A stretch of DNA of 64,000 bases from Stomoxys calcitrans (taxonomy: Eukaryota; Arthropoda; Insecta; Diptera; Muscidae), in contig NC_081556.1 in NCBI RefSeq assembly GCF_963082655.1, forward strand, positions 71,223,227 through 71,287,226, given 5' to 3'. Position numbers and translations under genes: made by a program. The notes under the pieces were generated by a model. It saw nothing but the letters and a program-made list of their open reading frames with translations, searched no databases and had not been told where the DNA came from. Positions 32,585 to 42,641 of the stretch are shown here, piece after piece; the first letter of the stretch is position 1, and each line of letters opens with the position of its first letter.

Positions 32585-33264
32585 TCGTTGAGGTCAGAAA
32601 AAGAAGAGTTTGGGACCAAGTTATTGCAATACATCTTTTTTGACCAATATTCATGGTCATGTGATGAACAAAAAAATAGCTATATATTCATTACCAATAA
32701 TGTGGATATTAAAATTTTTATTCTTCGATTTATTTAATTTAAATTTCTAATGCTAAAACTGCATTATAATAATATATTTAATTTTAATCATTTAATAATT
32801 TCTGTTATTTTAAATTCAAATTTTTGTTAACTTTTGCAATAAGATACAAGAATTGTATACACATTCGTAAGACCAACACTGCCACATATAAGATTATATC
32901 TTGTTGTGTTGGTATCACAAATAAATTGATATTGATATTTTTTAATTATTATCACTCGACGCGTAAAAATTTATGCATTACCCGACTTTAGTCTTTCTAT
33001 ACTTGTTTAGTTTCTTCTTCTTTTATTGCAAATCCGTCATTCGGATATAAGAGATCGATCAATACATCATATCAGTTAAGTTAATATTTTATTTCATACA
33101 TGAATAAAGTTTTGTTATATTCAAGGGTATGCTATATCAGTAAATGCAATTCCCGGTCTCTCGGTACATATAAAAGTGTATTTTCCTCGAATATGTCCAT
33201 TATTGGATTTACTTCAGCCATGGCATTTCTCCTTTACCTCTGGTGCGATTACCAAACATTTAAC
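32585..33264. other. AT-rich spacer
   Basis: Very AT-rich from 32690 to 32950. No ORF of interest, no repeat shared with the rest. Confidence 0.4.
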
Positions 33265-33905
33265 TTTCGAAGGTGTTAAGCTAGGCGCTTGAAATTTTGC
33301 ACAAATACGCCATATTGGTGTAGGTCGGTTGGATTTGTAAATTGGTCATATCCGTCCATGTTTTGGTATAGCTGCCATATAAACTGATCTCGGATCTTGA
33401 CTTCTTGAGCCTCTACAGGGCACAATTCCTATCTAATTAAATCGGACAAGAATTGTACTGATCTTGGATCTAGACTTCTTGAGCTTCTGGTTTTGCTTTG
33501 CACTAGGTGTTTTCTTTTGACTTCCAATAACTTTGCCAAGAATGGCCTAAATCGGTTCATAACCTGATATGGCTGCCATATTAACCGATCTCGCATCTTT
33601 ACTTCTTGAGCAACTATAGGGCACAAATACCACCAAATTTGATTGTAATTTCGCACGTAAAGTTTTGGTGTGGCTTCTAATAGCCATGCCAAGCATGGTC
33701 CAAATAGATTTATAAGCTGATATAGCTGACATATTAACCGATCGACAGCAATTATTTCGCTGAAAATTTAAACGTGGTATTTTTATAAGACTTCTAATTA
33801 TCATTCAAATACGGCCCATCTGTATCTGTAGATGTGTGTCAAATGCGATCCATGATGGAGGGTATATAAGATTTGGCTAGGCCGAATTTAACGCATTTGT
33901 ATTCT
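33265..33905 (+). mobile_element. DINE-1-like subfamily A, 5' truncated
   Basis: It starts at 'tttcgaaggtgttaagctag', just 3' of the GTCY tract, and runs through about three units with 'tgatatagctgacatattaa' to GATGGAGGGTATATAAG and a decayed stem-loop (33869-33890). Confidence 0.8.
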
Positions 33906-33941
33906 ACACCACTACTGTGTTAAAGGGTATTATAGTTTAGT

Positions 33942-34031
33942 GCATTTGTTTGTAACACCTAGAAGGAAGATAGTTAGACACATTGAGCATTTGTTTGTAA
34001 CACCTAGAAGGAAGATTGTTAGACACATTGA
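33942..34031. repeat. 45-bp tandem duplication in a subfamily C element
   Basis: 33942-33986 is repeated at 33987-34031 with a single difference (A or T in 'agat(a/t)gttagaca'). No other C copy in view carries it, so it is a local event. Confidence 0.9.
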
Positions 34032-34301
34032 TTAATTATATCGATTGACTCAGAATCACTTTCTGTCTTTAAATTTGGCTTAGCCATTTTATAGCCAAGA
34101 GACGAAGCCTATTGAATTTGGAATATATCGGTTCAGATTTGGAATAGCTCCCCTATATATATGATATCCGATTTGGACTTATCTTGCTATAATGTGGTAA
34201 TTTGTTAACCGATTCACTCGGAATTTGGCAGGAAGGATTTCCTTATGACTTATGACTGGTGAATTTCATGGAAATGGGTTACAATTTGGATATTGCTTCC
34301 A

Positions 34302-34326
34302 TGTATATATATATATATATATATAT
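34302..34326. repeat. (TA)n microsatellite
   Basis: About 12 TA dinucleotides inside a subfamily C unit at the place where other units read 'tcccatatatatg'; the TATA word has expanded in place. Confidence 0.9.
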
Positions 34327-34877
34327 TCCGATTTTCACTTCAGGAACCACTGCAATCACATTTCTTAGTCAATCTTCCCAACATTTTCCCCTTTCCCCTA
34401 TACCTACCACAATGTCTAAAGAGCTTGGTCGAAATCGGTTCAGATGTAGATATAGCTGTAATATATGGGCAGATCCCAGAAACAGATTACCTTCTACCAA
34501 ATTTTCAAAAAAATCCAAATGAATTTTTTGGTTAACTCAATGTTAGGGTAGATATTGAATTTTACAAATTTATAAAAAGATTTGGACTTTGATGATATTT
34601 AATATTGAAATCATATCGAAATGCCACCCTTCCGTAGGTCCCATAGTAATATTAAAAAAAATTAAAAATTTTTATGTGTTTCTATATTACAGTAAAGTTA
34701 AGAAAGATGGATCAAACTATTTAAACATTTAATCCCCCTAGGATAGGTTAGGTTTAAATCGCAGTCTGCCATCAGACTCACTTAGACGTTCTCGTTCATT
34801 GTGATACCACAGGAACAGAAGAAGGAAGATGCCTTATAGTTCCTACCGTTGAACAATCCAGATCGCTTTAAAAAGCA

Positions 34878-35372
34878 CTATAACTTGCGAATGTTCACAT
34901 CAGCTAAATCAGACAGGTTCTCAAAGAAATGAGAACCTAATGTGGAACTCCTTCTGACTGCTAGTGCGGGACACACACACAGAAGGTGTTCTATATTCTC
35001 TTCTTCTTCGATGTCCTCACAGCTTCCGCAAAAGTCGTTGCTGGCAACATTCAGTCTGTCAGCATGTTTTCCGATTAGACAGTGACCTGTCATGACGGAC
35101 ACAATGACTGAGACGTCTATTCCAGCCAACGACAGCAAAGCGGTAGACCTCTTCAAGTCTAGATTAGGCCACATAGTTTTGGAATGCTCACAGCCCCCTC
35201 TTTGAGACCATCTATCATTCGTTGTCCTTCGGGCCTGGTCCTGTAAACTTAGCTTACATGTGGCTAGAGGCATATCCACATATTCACGTATCCCTGGAAT
35301 GTGTAGGGTAGTTCCTAGTCTCGCAAGCTCATCCGCTTTACAATTTCCGGGGATATCTCTGTGGCCCGGCAC
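34878..35372 (-). pseudogene. LINE C-terminal region with CCHC knuckle
   Basis: Open for 164 codons. It begins with the end of RNase H (PGHRDIPGNCKADELARLGT), continues CKLSLQDQARRTTNDRW and LDLKRSTALLSLAG, has the common VMTGHCLIGKHADRL block, and reaches CGSCEDIEEEENIEHLLCVC, the C-x2-C-(n)-H-x4-C knuckle that may bind RNA or DNA. It ends LGSHFFENLSDLADVNIRKL. The same sequence, decayed, is at 18.4-18.8 kb. No stop interrupts it, so this copy is younger than its sister, but the missing 5' half makes it inert. Confidence 0.85.
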
Positions 35373-35700
35373 CCAGAACAGGTGAATTTTGAACTATTCA
35401 GCCATCTCGTTGAGAGATCAGCGACAGTCGAGGGCGGTTTTTGTGTTCAGAAATATGTTTTCCAGTGATTTAATGGCTGCCTAGCTGTCTGAGTAGATAT
35501 GTATGTCAATAGTCGTAATGACATTATTTCGTATCCATTCCATCACTTCCTTAATTGCAAGGATCTCTGCTCGATACACACTGCAGTGGTCGGGTAGCCT
35601 TTTCGATATGACCAGTTCTAAATCTTTAGAGTACACCCCAAAGCCCACCTGGTCCAATGCATATTGTATTAAGGATAACACAGTGTCTTTAGCCGCCACG
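35340..35700 (-). pseudogene. LINE RNase H domain
   Basis: The minus-strand frame from 35699 reads VGFGVYSKDLELVISKRLPD, then VYRAEILAIKEVMEWI (catalytic E), and IHIYSDS* (DS motif followed by a stop where Q is usual). After a damaged stretch, LFWVPGHRDIPGNCKADELA near 35380 supplies the final H and D. The first aspartate block (FTDGS) is lost at the 5' side (reads as MAAKDTV). It would degrade RNA in RNA:DNA hybrids. One stop and one frame change inactivate it. Confidence 0.85.
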
Positions 35701-36239
35701 TGACCAATGAGAAAGCTCCCAAATTGCAGCTCACGGCAGTGGTCGCTGCAATTTGGGTACCCACAATGTCAGAGGCATATGATGTAGCATTTAATTCAGT
35801 GCATCAGATGGTGTCGTCCTCAGTGATGCACAAACAAAGATAAGTATTGAGCAGTAGGTGGACTTTTGAAGCGCCGTCCACCAGACCACAGCACCATATA
35901 GCGTTATAGGTTTGACAACTGCAGTATATACCCAATGGATGACACGCGGTCTAAACCCCCAACTTTTGCCAATGGGAAAGAGTAAGAGATCCTACGAATA
36001 GTCTTCAGTTTTAGTAAAAAAATAAATAAGTTTATTATTTTAGAAACATAAATATTAGACATGCAAAGTCAGGTCCATGCGTTATAGCGTGCGTCACAAA
36101 AAATAGGTTGATTTTATTTTTTGATTGCAAAAAATTTTTTTTCCAAATCTTATTTTGTTCTACATCATGCTTCGAGTGCTCCTTTATGTAAATAAAACAT
36201 GAAAATTCTACAATGCACTGAAAAACCTAATAGCAGAAT

Positions 36240-36285
36240 AATTTCTGGTGGTGGGTATCCGAAGATCGGCACGGCAGAGGAAAAT
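36240..36285 (+). mobile_element. DINE-1-like 3' end scrap
   Basis: It reads TGGTGGTGGGTATCCGAAGA then TCGGCACGGCAGAG, a 3' block with a damaged stem-loop. Too short to place in a subfamily with certainty. Confidence 0.5.
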
Positions 36286-36309
36286 GTTGTTTTATTTTCT
36301 TTTCAACAA

Positions 36310-36475
36310 TAGCAACTTCAAGTTAGGTTAGGTTGAAAAGAGGAAGCAGATATATTTATCCGCCCCATGCCACTATGGACATACACCTGAGCGAGTAATC
36401 GGCTTGTTGTGCGCTCTAAAAACTATAAAGTTACCTCTAAAAAGAAAATTCTAAGTTAGGAATTCCGTGCTACTT
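36310..36475 (-). mobile_element. LINE 3' end, 5' truncated (same family as 1.0-4.6 kb)
   Basis: In minus orientation the sequence 'caacaagccgattactcgct', 'caggtgtatgtccatagtgg' and 'tcctcttttcaacctaacct' matches the last 90 bases of the LINE ending at 4620. Only the 3' untranslated end is present, the usual result of incomplete reverse transcription. Confidence 0.8.
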
Positions 36476-37335
36476 ACAAAATCCTTAATTGTTTTCTATA
36501 CCACTCCCCTAAGTTGGTTGGAATGTGGTATCTTCGAATACTCGTATTTAATACGACCTGAAAAAGTCCAAGTCCATGTAACTGCCATATATGCATATAT
36601 TTGAATTTTTCCTATTTAACCCATAAATGTCAAAATTTTTACCTAATTTGGCTGAAATTTTGTATTCAAAGCACTTTGACGCCTCCCAATACTCATACCA
36701 AATACGGTTCTGATGGCTTTTTAATTAAATATAGCAAATATAATAAAATTCATATATAATTGAATATTAATTCATAAATTGATCTAAAAGCAAAAAATCT
36801 CTCTTAAGTGTTGTTTACAAACTCAAAAAAGTTCGAACCTCAACACTAGTTAAAATGAACTAAATTTGGGAAATATTGGACTTCCTATGGCGCTAAAGAA
36901 TATTGTGCTCGCTACGAGTTCAATAATTTCATAATTGTTTCGAAATTGTTTTTACATACTATGAACTAATAATAATAATAAACTAATAATTTTTACTTCC
37001 CGCTGGTAAAATATGAACTAACGAGTATTGAAACTGAAAAAATTTCTATTTCCGAATTCTTCGAAGCATCTAATCGTAACTGGAGATTGGCAGACACATT
37101 CTAATAACAGAAACCAGTTCCGCCTGTCCTCCCACCCCTACGATATCAATCGCTCAGCTGTTTTGAAGACGACAGATTTAATAAGAAACATTCATTTATA
37201 AATTAAATAAACTTTTCCTTTTGTCGCAGCCGAGTGTTTAACCAAGAACCTTCCGTTTACAAAGCAGACGCTCTATGGATTCATCGACACCATTATTATC
37301 TGAGTCTTCGACTATTTTCTTCTTTCTAAGATTTG
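36476..37335. other. unassigned, with one DINE-like unit at about 36555-36725
   Basis: 36555-36725 shows 'gccatatatgcatatatttg', 'ttaacccataaatgtc', 'atttggctgaaattttgtat' and 'accaaatacggttctgatgg', a single old array unit in plus orientation. The rest is AT-rich with no feature. Confidence 0.45.
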
Positions 37336-38338
37336 GAGCTCAAACTTTGCAAATGTTCTTTTTTTGTTCATAAGCAGGTAAGGTTCAAAGAGGGGCTATA
37401 TCGGACTATATCTTGATATAGCAACTATATAGACCGATCCGCCGATTTAGGGTCTTAGGCCCCTAAAAGCCAAATTTATTATCCAATTTGAAATTCGGGA
37501 CAGTGAGATGTGTTAGGCCAGTCGTCAACTTTTTTCCAATTTGGCCCAGATCGGTCCGGATTTGGATATAGCTGGCATATAGACCGATCTCTCGATTTAA
37601 GGTCTCGGGCCCATAAAGGTCGCATGTATTGTCTGATGTCGCCAAAATTTGGGACAGTGAGTTGCATTAGGCCCTTCGACATTCTTCTTCAATTTGGCTC
37701 AGATCGCTCCGGATTTGAATATAACAGCCATATAGACCGATCTTTCGATTTAAGGTTTTGGGCCCATAAAATGCGCATTTATTGTCCGATTTCGCCGACA
37801 TTTGGGTCGGTGAGTTACGTTAGGCTCTTCACCAACTTTCTGCAATTTGGCCCAGATCTCTCGATATAAGATCTTGGGTCCATAAAAGTCGCATTTATTG
37901 GCCGATTTCGCCAAAATTTGGGACATTGAATTGTGTTAGGCCCTTCGACATTCTTCTTCAATTTGGCTCAGATCGGTCAAGATTTGGATATAGCTGCCAT
38001 ATGGACTGATCTCTCGATTTTAAATCTTGGCCCCATAAAAAGCACATTCATAATCCGATTTCGCTGAAATTTGGCACATTGACTTATGTTAGGCTTTTCG
38101 GCATCCGTGTCGTATATGGTTCAGATCTATATATTGATATGGCTGGGGAACAATGACTTGTACTTATTAGATCTCTCAATATCCGTGTCGAATTTGGTCC
38201 ATAGTTCGATAAAGCTGCTATGGGGCAAATATTATGCATTTTTCACCGGATTATGACGAAAGGTGGTTTAAATATATACCCGAGGTGCTGGGTATCAAAA
38301 GTTCGGTCCGGTCGAACTCAACGCCTTTTTACTTGTTC
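37336..38338 (+). mobile_element. DINE-1-like subfamily B, 5' truncated
   Basis: It begins 'gagctcaaactttgcaaatg' just after where (GTCY)n would be, has about five units with 'atatagctggcatatagacc', then 'acccgaggtgctgggtatca' and a stem-loop (38310-38330) whose arms read AAGTTCGGTC and GGTCGAACTC. Both arms carry C-to-T changes that leave wobble pairs. Tail CTTTTTACTTGTT. Confidence 0.88.
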
Positions 38339-38607
38339 TAAAATACATGGGAGACATTTTTTTTCATTCCAAAGTATCTTTAAATTCTTTAAATCACTAT
38401 AAGTGGATTAAAGAAAATTTATTCACATCACAAAAGAAATCAAAAATCGAGCAAAGCTTTCATATTTTGAGTGAAATTGCAATTATGTGGTCATTTGTTA
38501 ACCGATTCACTGAAAATTTGACAGGAAGTATTTTCTTATGACTTTCGACATTACTGGCGAATTTCAAAGATATTGGTTTCCACTTCTAGAGCAACTGCAA
38601 GCACATT

Positions 38608-38923
38608 GGCAAATGCAAATTTTGCCCATGAACATTCCATTAAGAAACAGGGGCAAACTTCTCACATATCAATGAGTGCAGTCCGATTCAAGTTTAAGCT
38701 CAATGATAAGGGGCCTCCTTTTTATAGCCGAGTCCGAACGGCATGCCGCAGTGCGACACCTCTTCGGAGAGAAGTTTTACATGGCATAGTACCTCACAAA
38801 TGTTACCAACATTGGGAGGGGAAAACCACCGCTGAAAATTTGTTCTGATGGTCTCGCCAGGATTCGAACCCAGGCGTTCAGCGGCTTAGGCGGACATGCA
38901 AACCTCTGCTCTACGGTGGCATC
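38608..38923 (-). mobile_element. tRNA-derived SINE with 10-bp target duplication
   Basis: Same family as 26796-27101. B box GGTTCGAATCC at 38870-38860 and A-box region TAGAGCAGAGGTTTGCATG (one change from the consensus). Target duplication CAAGCACATT is identical at 38598-38607 and 38924-38933. The duplicated word belongs to the subfamily C unit, so the order of events (DINE first, SINE later) is certain. Confidence 0.92.
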
Positions 38924-38992
38924 CAAGCACATTTAGTTATAAAAATTTAGCACAACGCTTTTCACGACGACTTTCACCATACCTTTAAAATT

Positions 38993-38996
<4 letters not shown>

Positions 38997-39028
<32 letters not shown>
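38997..39028. repeat. (TA)n microsatellite
   Basis: About 16 TA dinucleotides inside a subfamily C unit, at the same unit position as the runs at 34302 and 39796. Confidence 0.92.
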
Positions 39029-39032
<4 letters not shown>

Positions 39033-39275
39033 GTCCAACTTTGTGTAATTTGTAATACAATTTGTTAAATTTTATCGAACTGCTCAAAGCCGCAGTTATT
39101 ATAACCTTGAACATATTTGCTCTAAATTTGAAACGGCTTGTTTTATAAACCTCCCAAATCATCCACTGAAGTCCATCAAATTCGGTTCAGAATTAAATAT
39201 ATGTATCTCCCAATTACCATTTACGGGGTAAGTGTAGGGTATTATATAGTGGGCAACGCGACTTTTGCATTTACT

Positions 39276-39790
39276 TAGTGCATTTGTTTATAACACCCAA
39301 AAGAAAGAGAGATATACCCATTGATAAGTATACCGATCGACTCAGAATCACTTTCTGATTGTCTGTCTGTCCATGTTAATTTGAGTACAAACTACAGGTC
39401 GCAATTTTCATCCGATCCTCATCAAATTTGGTATGGGAATGTTTTTCGGGCTAGAGACGAAGCCTATTGAAATTGGAAAAAATCGGTTCAGATTTGCATA
39501 TAGCTCCCACATATATGTACTTCCGATTTGCAGAAATACAGCAATAAAATGGTCATTTGTAAACCGATTCTCTCGAAATTTGGCAGGAACGAGTTTTTAA
39601 TGATCCTCGATATTAGTGGCGAATTTCATAGAAATCGGTTCAGATTTGGATTAAGCTCCCATATATATGTTCGTCCGATTACAAATAATACAGCAATAAA
39701 ATAGTCATTTGTTAACCGATTCTCTCCAAATTTGGCAGGAAGGATTTTCTTACGACCCTCGATATTAGTGGTGAATTTCATAGAAATCGG

Positions 39791-39857
<67 letters not shown>

Positions 39858-40216
39858 CCCGATTTCCACTCCTAGACCCACTGCAAGCGCATTTATTGAC
39901 CAATCCTTCCAAAATTTTCTACAACGCATTCCTCGACGACTTCCACAATACCCATAAAGTTTGATCGAAATCGGCTAAGGTTTAGTAACTCCCATCTATA
40001 TGTTCGTCACATTTTGGGTAATTTTTTGTCATTTGTCAACCGTAATTATAGCATTTTGAACATATTTGCTTTGCTCGAAATTTGATACAGTAGTTTTTAT
40101 AAGCTATCTGAATACAAAATTGGTTCAGAATTAGATATAGTCCCACTTTAGTATTTATAGGGTAGGTGGAGGACATAATAAAGTCGGCACCGCCTGACTT
40201 TTGCCTTTCTTTACTG
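39276..40216 (+). mobile_element. DINE-1-like subfamily C, nearly complete
   Basis: It begins 'agtgcatttgtttataacac', has 'attgataagtataccgatcg' and 'ctgattgtctgtctgtccat' (GTCY), then three to four units in which 'gtcatttgt(t/a)aaccgatt' recurs at 39552 and 39704 (152 bp), and ends 'gggtaggtggaggacataat' with a stem-loop AAGTCGGCACCGCCTGACTT (40170-40189) and a CTTTCTTTACTGGTTTT tail. Confidence 0.85.
39796..39855. repeat. (TA)n microsatellite, 60 bp, one interruption
   Basis: An alternating TA run with a single TG in the middle (near 39822), inside a subfamily C unit at the 'tctcatatatatg' position. Confidence 0.93.
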
Positions 40217-40249
40217 GTTTTATTGTAATATTGTGTTAGACGAGCACTT

Positions 40250-40950
40250 TGGTGTTTTTAAGAAAAACGCTTTTTGCAATTTTGATCCGGGTTTTAATTT
40301 CTTTTGAAATGTCTCATTGGCCTCTTGATAACAACTCCCAGGGTTTTAAAGGTTTTCATTCGATCAATTTCAATATCAGATACATTCAGTGAGGTAGGCA
40401 TTCTTCTTACTGCCAACCACATATTTTATCTTGTTCATATGAATTTTAAGTCCATGTGATGGGCTTGCGCGAATTAGTTTTTCATCAGTTTCTGCATACC
40501 AGCTACTGTTAATAGTGTGGCGTCATCAGCATGTCTTTTATTATTTATCAAATCCCATTTATTTTGATTCCCATTTGTTCACCTTTGAAAGCTGCTGCAA
40601 ATATTTTTTCACAGTATACACTGATAAGTAATGGAGATACGATGCAGCCTTGTCTCACTCCTTCGATATAAAAATATTCTCTGTCATATCCCCATCGACA
40701 TCAATTGTTGCTGTTTTGCTGTTGCAGTTTAAGTAGCAAAGTTCCTTTCCATTGATTCATATAGAATTTAATATGCCCATTTGTTTGTCGTTTAGCTGCA
40801 ATGTGGTTCAATAATTTGGTCGAGAAGCATACGAGAATTAGTGTACGTGCACTTCGTTGGTGAATTAGTGCTGTCTTCGGTGATTGTGACCCACTTGTTT
40901 TCATTTGGAAAATAATGTATAGAGTCACCTCAATGCACTTAAGTCCAATA
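40250..40950 (-). pseudogene. non-LTR reverse transcriptase palm fragment
   Basis: On the minus strand GVRQGCIVSPLLISVYCEKI (near 40660) is the GxxQGxxxSPxL block of RT, followed by INNKRHADDATLLTVAGMQK (near 40530), in which HADD stands for YADD, then HMDLKFI and MPTSLNVSDIEIDRMKTFKT and LGVVI, the block after the palm. The N-terminal fingers are weak or missing upstream. The catalytic aspartates remain, but several stops interrupt. It is another LINE lineage, closer to the RTE/CR1-like group than to the RNase H-bearing LINEs in this window. Confidence 0.75.
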
Positions 40951-41794
40951 GTATGACAGGACGTTCCAATGGGTAGAAAGATGTGCAGTCAACGGGCATT
41001 ACACATGCCAATGCGTGTTACAAAAATAAGGAATGGGAGAAAATGCTGGAAATGGTTGCCAGTGGCATGGTGTTGACTGCATTCCAGAAATGCTAAAAAT
41101 AAGTACGGCTATAATTGTACTTTCGTAGCATGCAAGCATTCATCCTACGCTTGGTTTGTTCAGCCTCCTATTTTTAGCCACAATCAATTTTACTTTTATT
41201 TTCCACTAGTTTTTCTTTCCATGATTTTAATCACAACAACATCATAGCATTATATTTGAAATTGAATCTTCATATTTGATCGGCTTAGTGCTTGGAGGAT
41301 ATCCAGTTTTTTGGGTTTCGGTTGCCAGTTTGAAGCAATTGTGAAAAGCCAATAGTAGTTCGAAACTGGAAATATGAGATCATTGTAGTCTTTGAAAAAA
41401 TATACTATTATAGAACATACTTGTCTCGTAGACTCAGAGACTGATTGGATGTAATTTGATATTTGTTATTGGAAGGTATTCTAGGCGAGCACTTCAAAAA
41501 AGTTCCTTTCATAAGGTGTCGTTTCTTATTTCGGAACCAAAATTTTCCCACGAAAATCGCATTTAGAAACAGCGTAGAGACTCTATTTGTAGCCGAGTTG
41601 AGCAAGGCCGAATTATTGGGTGGGTGAGATGAAAGTGTCAAATTGTCCACCTTTGACCTCCCTACCATTCGGTAGATTGTTACTTTTAGACTGCTGAAAG
41701 GATTTACATAATTCTTTTTGAGAAATAAAGCGATTGGCATTGTGTACAGTTTGCGAGACATACATAGTCTCCATAAACCGAGTCTCCATTAGCG
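40951..41794. other. unassigned sequence
   Basis: Open frames on the minus strand at 41408-41813 (117 and 66 codons) show no domain I recognise. No splice-flanked pattern or shared repeat. Confidence 0.35.
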
Positions 41795-42639
41795 GATTTT
41801 TCAGAACGGCCAAATGAAGTTGATGGTGACCAAATCATAGCATTAATCGAATTGGATCGTCATGTAACTGAGCGTGAGATAGGAGAGAAGTTAAATATAC
41901 CAAAATCAAATCATTTCAAAATCATTTAACAAACCGAATCAACGCTTGTGATATGCACCTTAAACGCAATGAATTCGATCCGTTTTTAAAACGAATCATA
42001 ACTGGGGATGAAAAATGGACTGTTTACAACAACGTTAGTCGAAAACGATCATAGTCCAAGCATGGTGAACCAGCTCATACCATTTCAAAGGCTGATATCC
42101 ACAAAAAGAATGTTATGCTGTCTGTTTGGTGGGATTGGAAGGGTGTGGTATATTTTGAGCTGCTTCCAAGGAACCAAATGATTAATTCGGATGTTTACTG
42201 TCAACAATTGGACAAATTGAATACAGCCATCAAGGAGAAGCGACCAGAAAGGTGTCATATTCCACCAGGACAACGCTAGACCGCACACATCTTTGGTCAC
42301 TCGCCAAAAACTGAGTGAGCTTGGCTGGGAACTTTTGATGCATCCACCATATAGCCCTGACCTTGCACCATCAGACTACCATTATTTCGATCTTTGCAGA
42401 ACTCCTTAAATGGTAAAACTTTCGGCAATGATGAGGCTATAAAATCGCACTTGGTTCAGTTTTTTGCAGATAAAGGCCAGAAGTTCTATGAGCGTGGAAT
42501 ACTAAATTTGCCAGGAAGATGGCAAAAGGTTATCGAACAAAATGGCAATTATATATTTGATTAAAGTTCATTCTAAGATTTATTAAAAATGCATTTACTT
42601 TCTTTTAAAAAATCCGCAATTACTTTTTGGGCAACCCAA
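41795..42639 (+). mobile_element. mariner-type element, 5' truncated
   Basis: The 3' terminal repeat is intact: TTGGGTTGCCCAAAAAGTAA read inward from 42639, with TA outside. The 5' terminal repeat and the start of the transposase are missing; the left edge at about 41795 joins unrelated sequence. The reverse-oriented copy at 46135-46762 is the same lineage. Confidence 0.9.
41808..42564 (+). pseudogene. mariner transposase lacking the N-terminus
   Basis: It reads SERPNEVDGDQIIALIELD and HVTEREIGEKLNIPKS (second DNA-binding helix region), then after a deletion NACDMHLKRNEFDPF, LKRIITGDEKWTVYNN (first catalytic D, codon 42007-42009), VMLSVWWDWKGVVYFELL, a two-residue gap with a frame change, IFHQDNARPHTSL (second D, 42269-42271), HPPYSPDLAPSDYHYFDL (third D, 42374-42376), and RWQKVIEQNGNYIFD. 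From second to third D are exactly 34 residues, the DD34D signature of mariner. All three aspartates survive, but stops and frameshifts make it dead. Type: nearer to the cecropia/Hsmar1-like group than to the mariner at 9.2 kb, by eye only. Confidence 0.9.
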
Positions 42640-42641
42640 TA

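Larger units (their letters stand above)
33906..34520 (+). mobile_element. DINE-1-like subfamily C, 3' truncated
   Basis: The 5' region has 'taaagggtattatagtttag' and GCATTTGTTTGTAACACC, then units with 'ggtaatttgttaaccgattc' and 'agatatagctgtaatata'. The stem-loop end is missing. A 45-bp segment near the start is duplicated in tandem. Confidence 0.7.
34742..36000 (-). mobile_element. non-LTR retrotransposon, 3' part (same family as 16.9-18.8 kb)
   Basis: The 5' truncated copy runs from the thumb region (about 36000) through the post-RT connection (35730-35830), RNase H (35340-35700) and C-terminal knuckle (about 35000-35050) to a 3' end TTTAAACCTAACCTATCC at 34742. The absence of poly(A) and the CCTAACC tail are like the LINE at 4620. 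Confidence 0.85.
38455..39275 (+). mobile_element. DINE-1-like subfamily C split by a SINE
   Basis: Unit words 'tggtcatttgttaaccgatt' and 'ctagagcaactgcaagcaca' lead to the SINE at 38608; after it 'tagttataaaaatttagcac' continues the unit. It ends 'ggggtaagtgtagggtatta' and 'gggcaacgcgacttttgc', the subfamily C 3' end with a weakened stem. Another C copy follows at once. Confidence 0.82.

Noticed and set aside
34878..35372. host zinc-finger gene
   Set aside because: The frame is the RNase H end and CCHC knuckle of a LINE, and a sister copy lies at 18.3-18.8 kb.
41808..42564. active mariner transposase
   Set aside because: All three aspartates are encoded, but the N-terminus is missing and there are stops and frameshifts.
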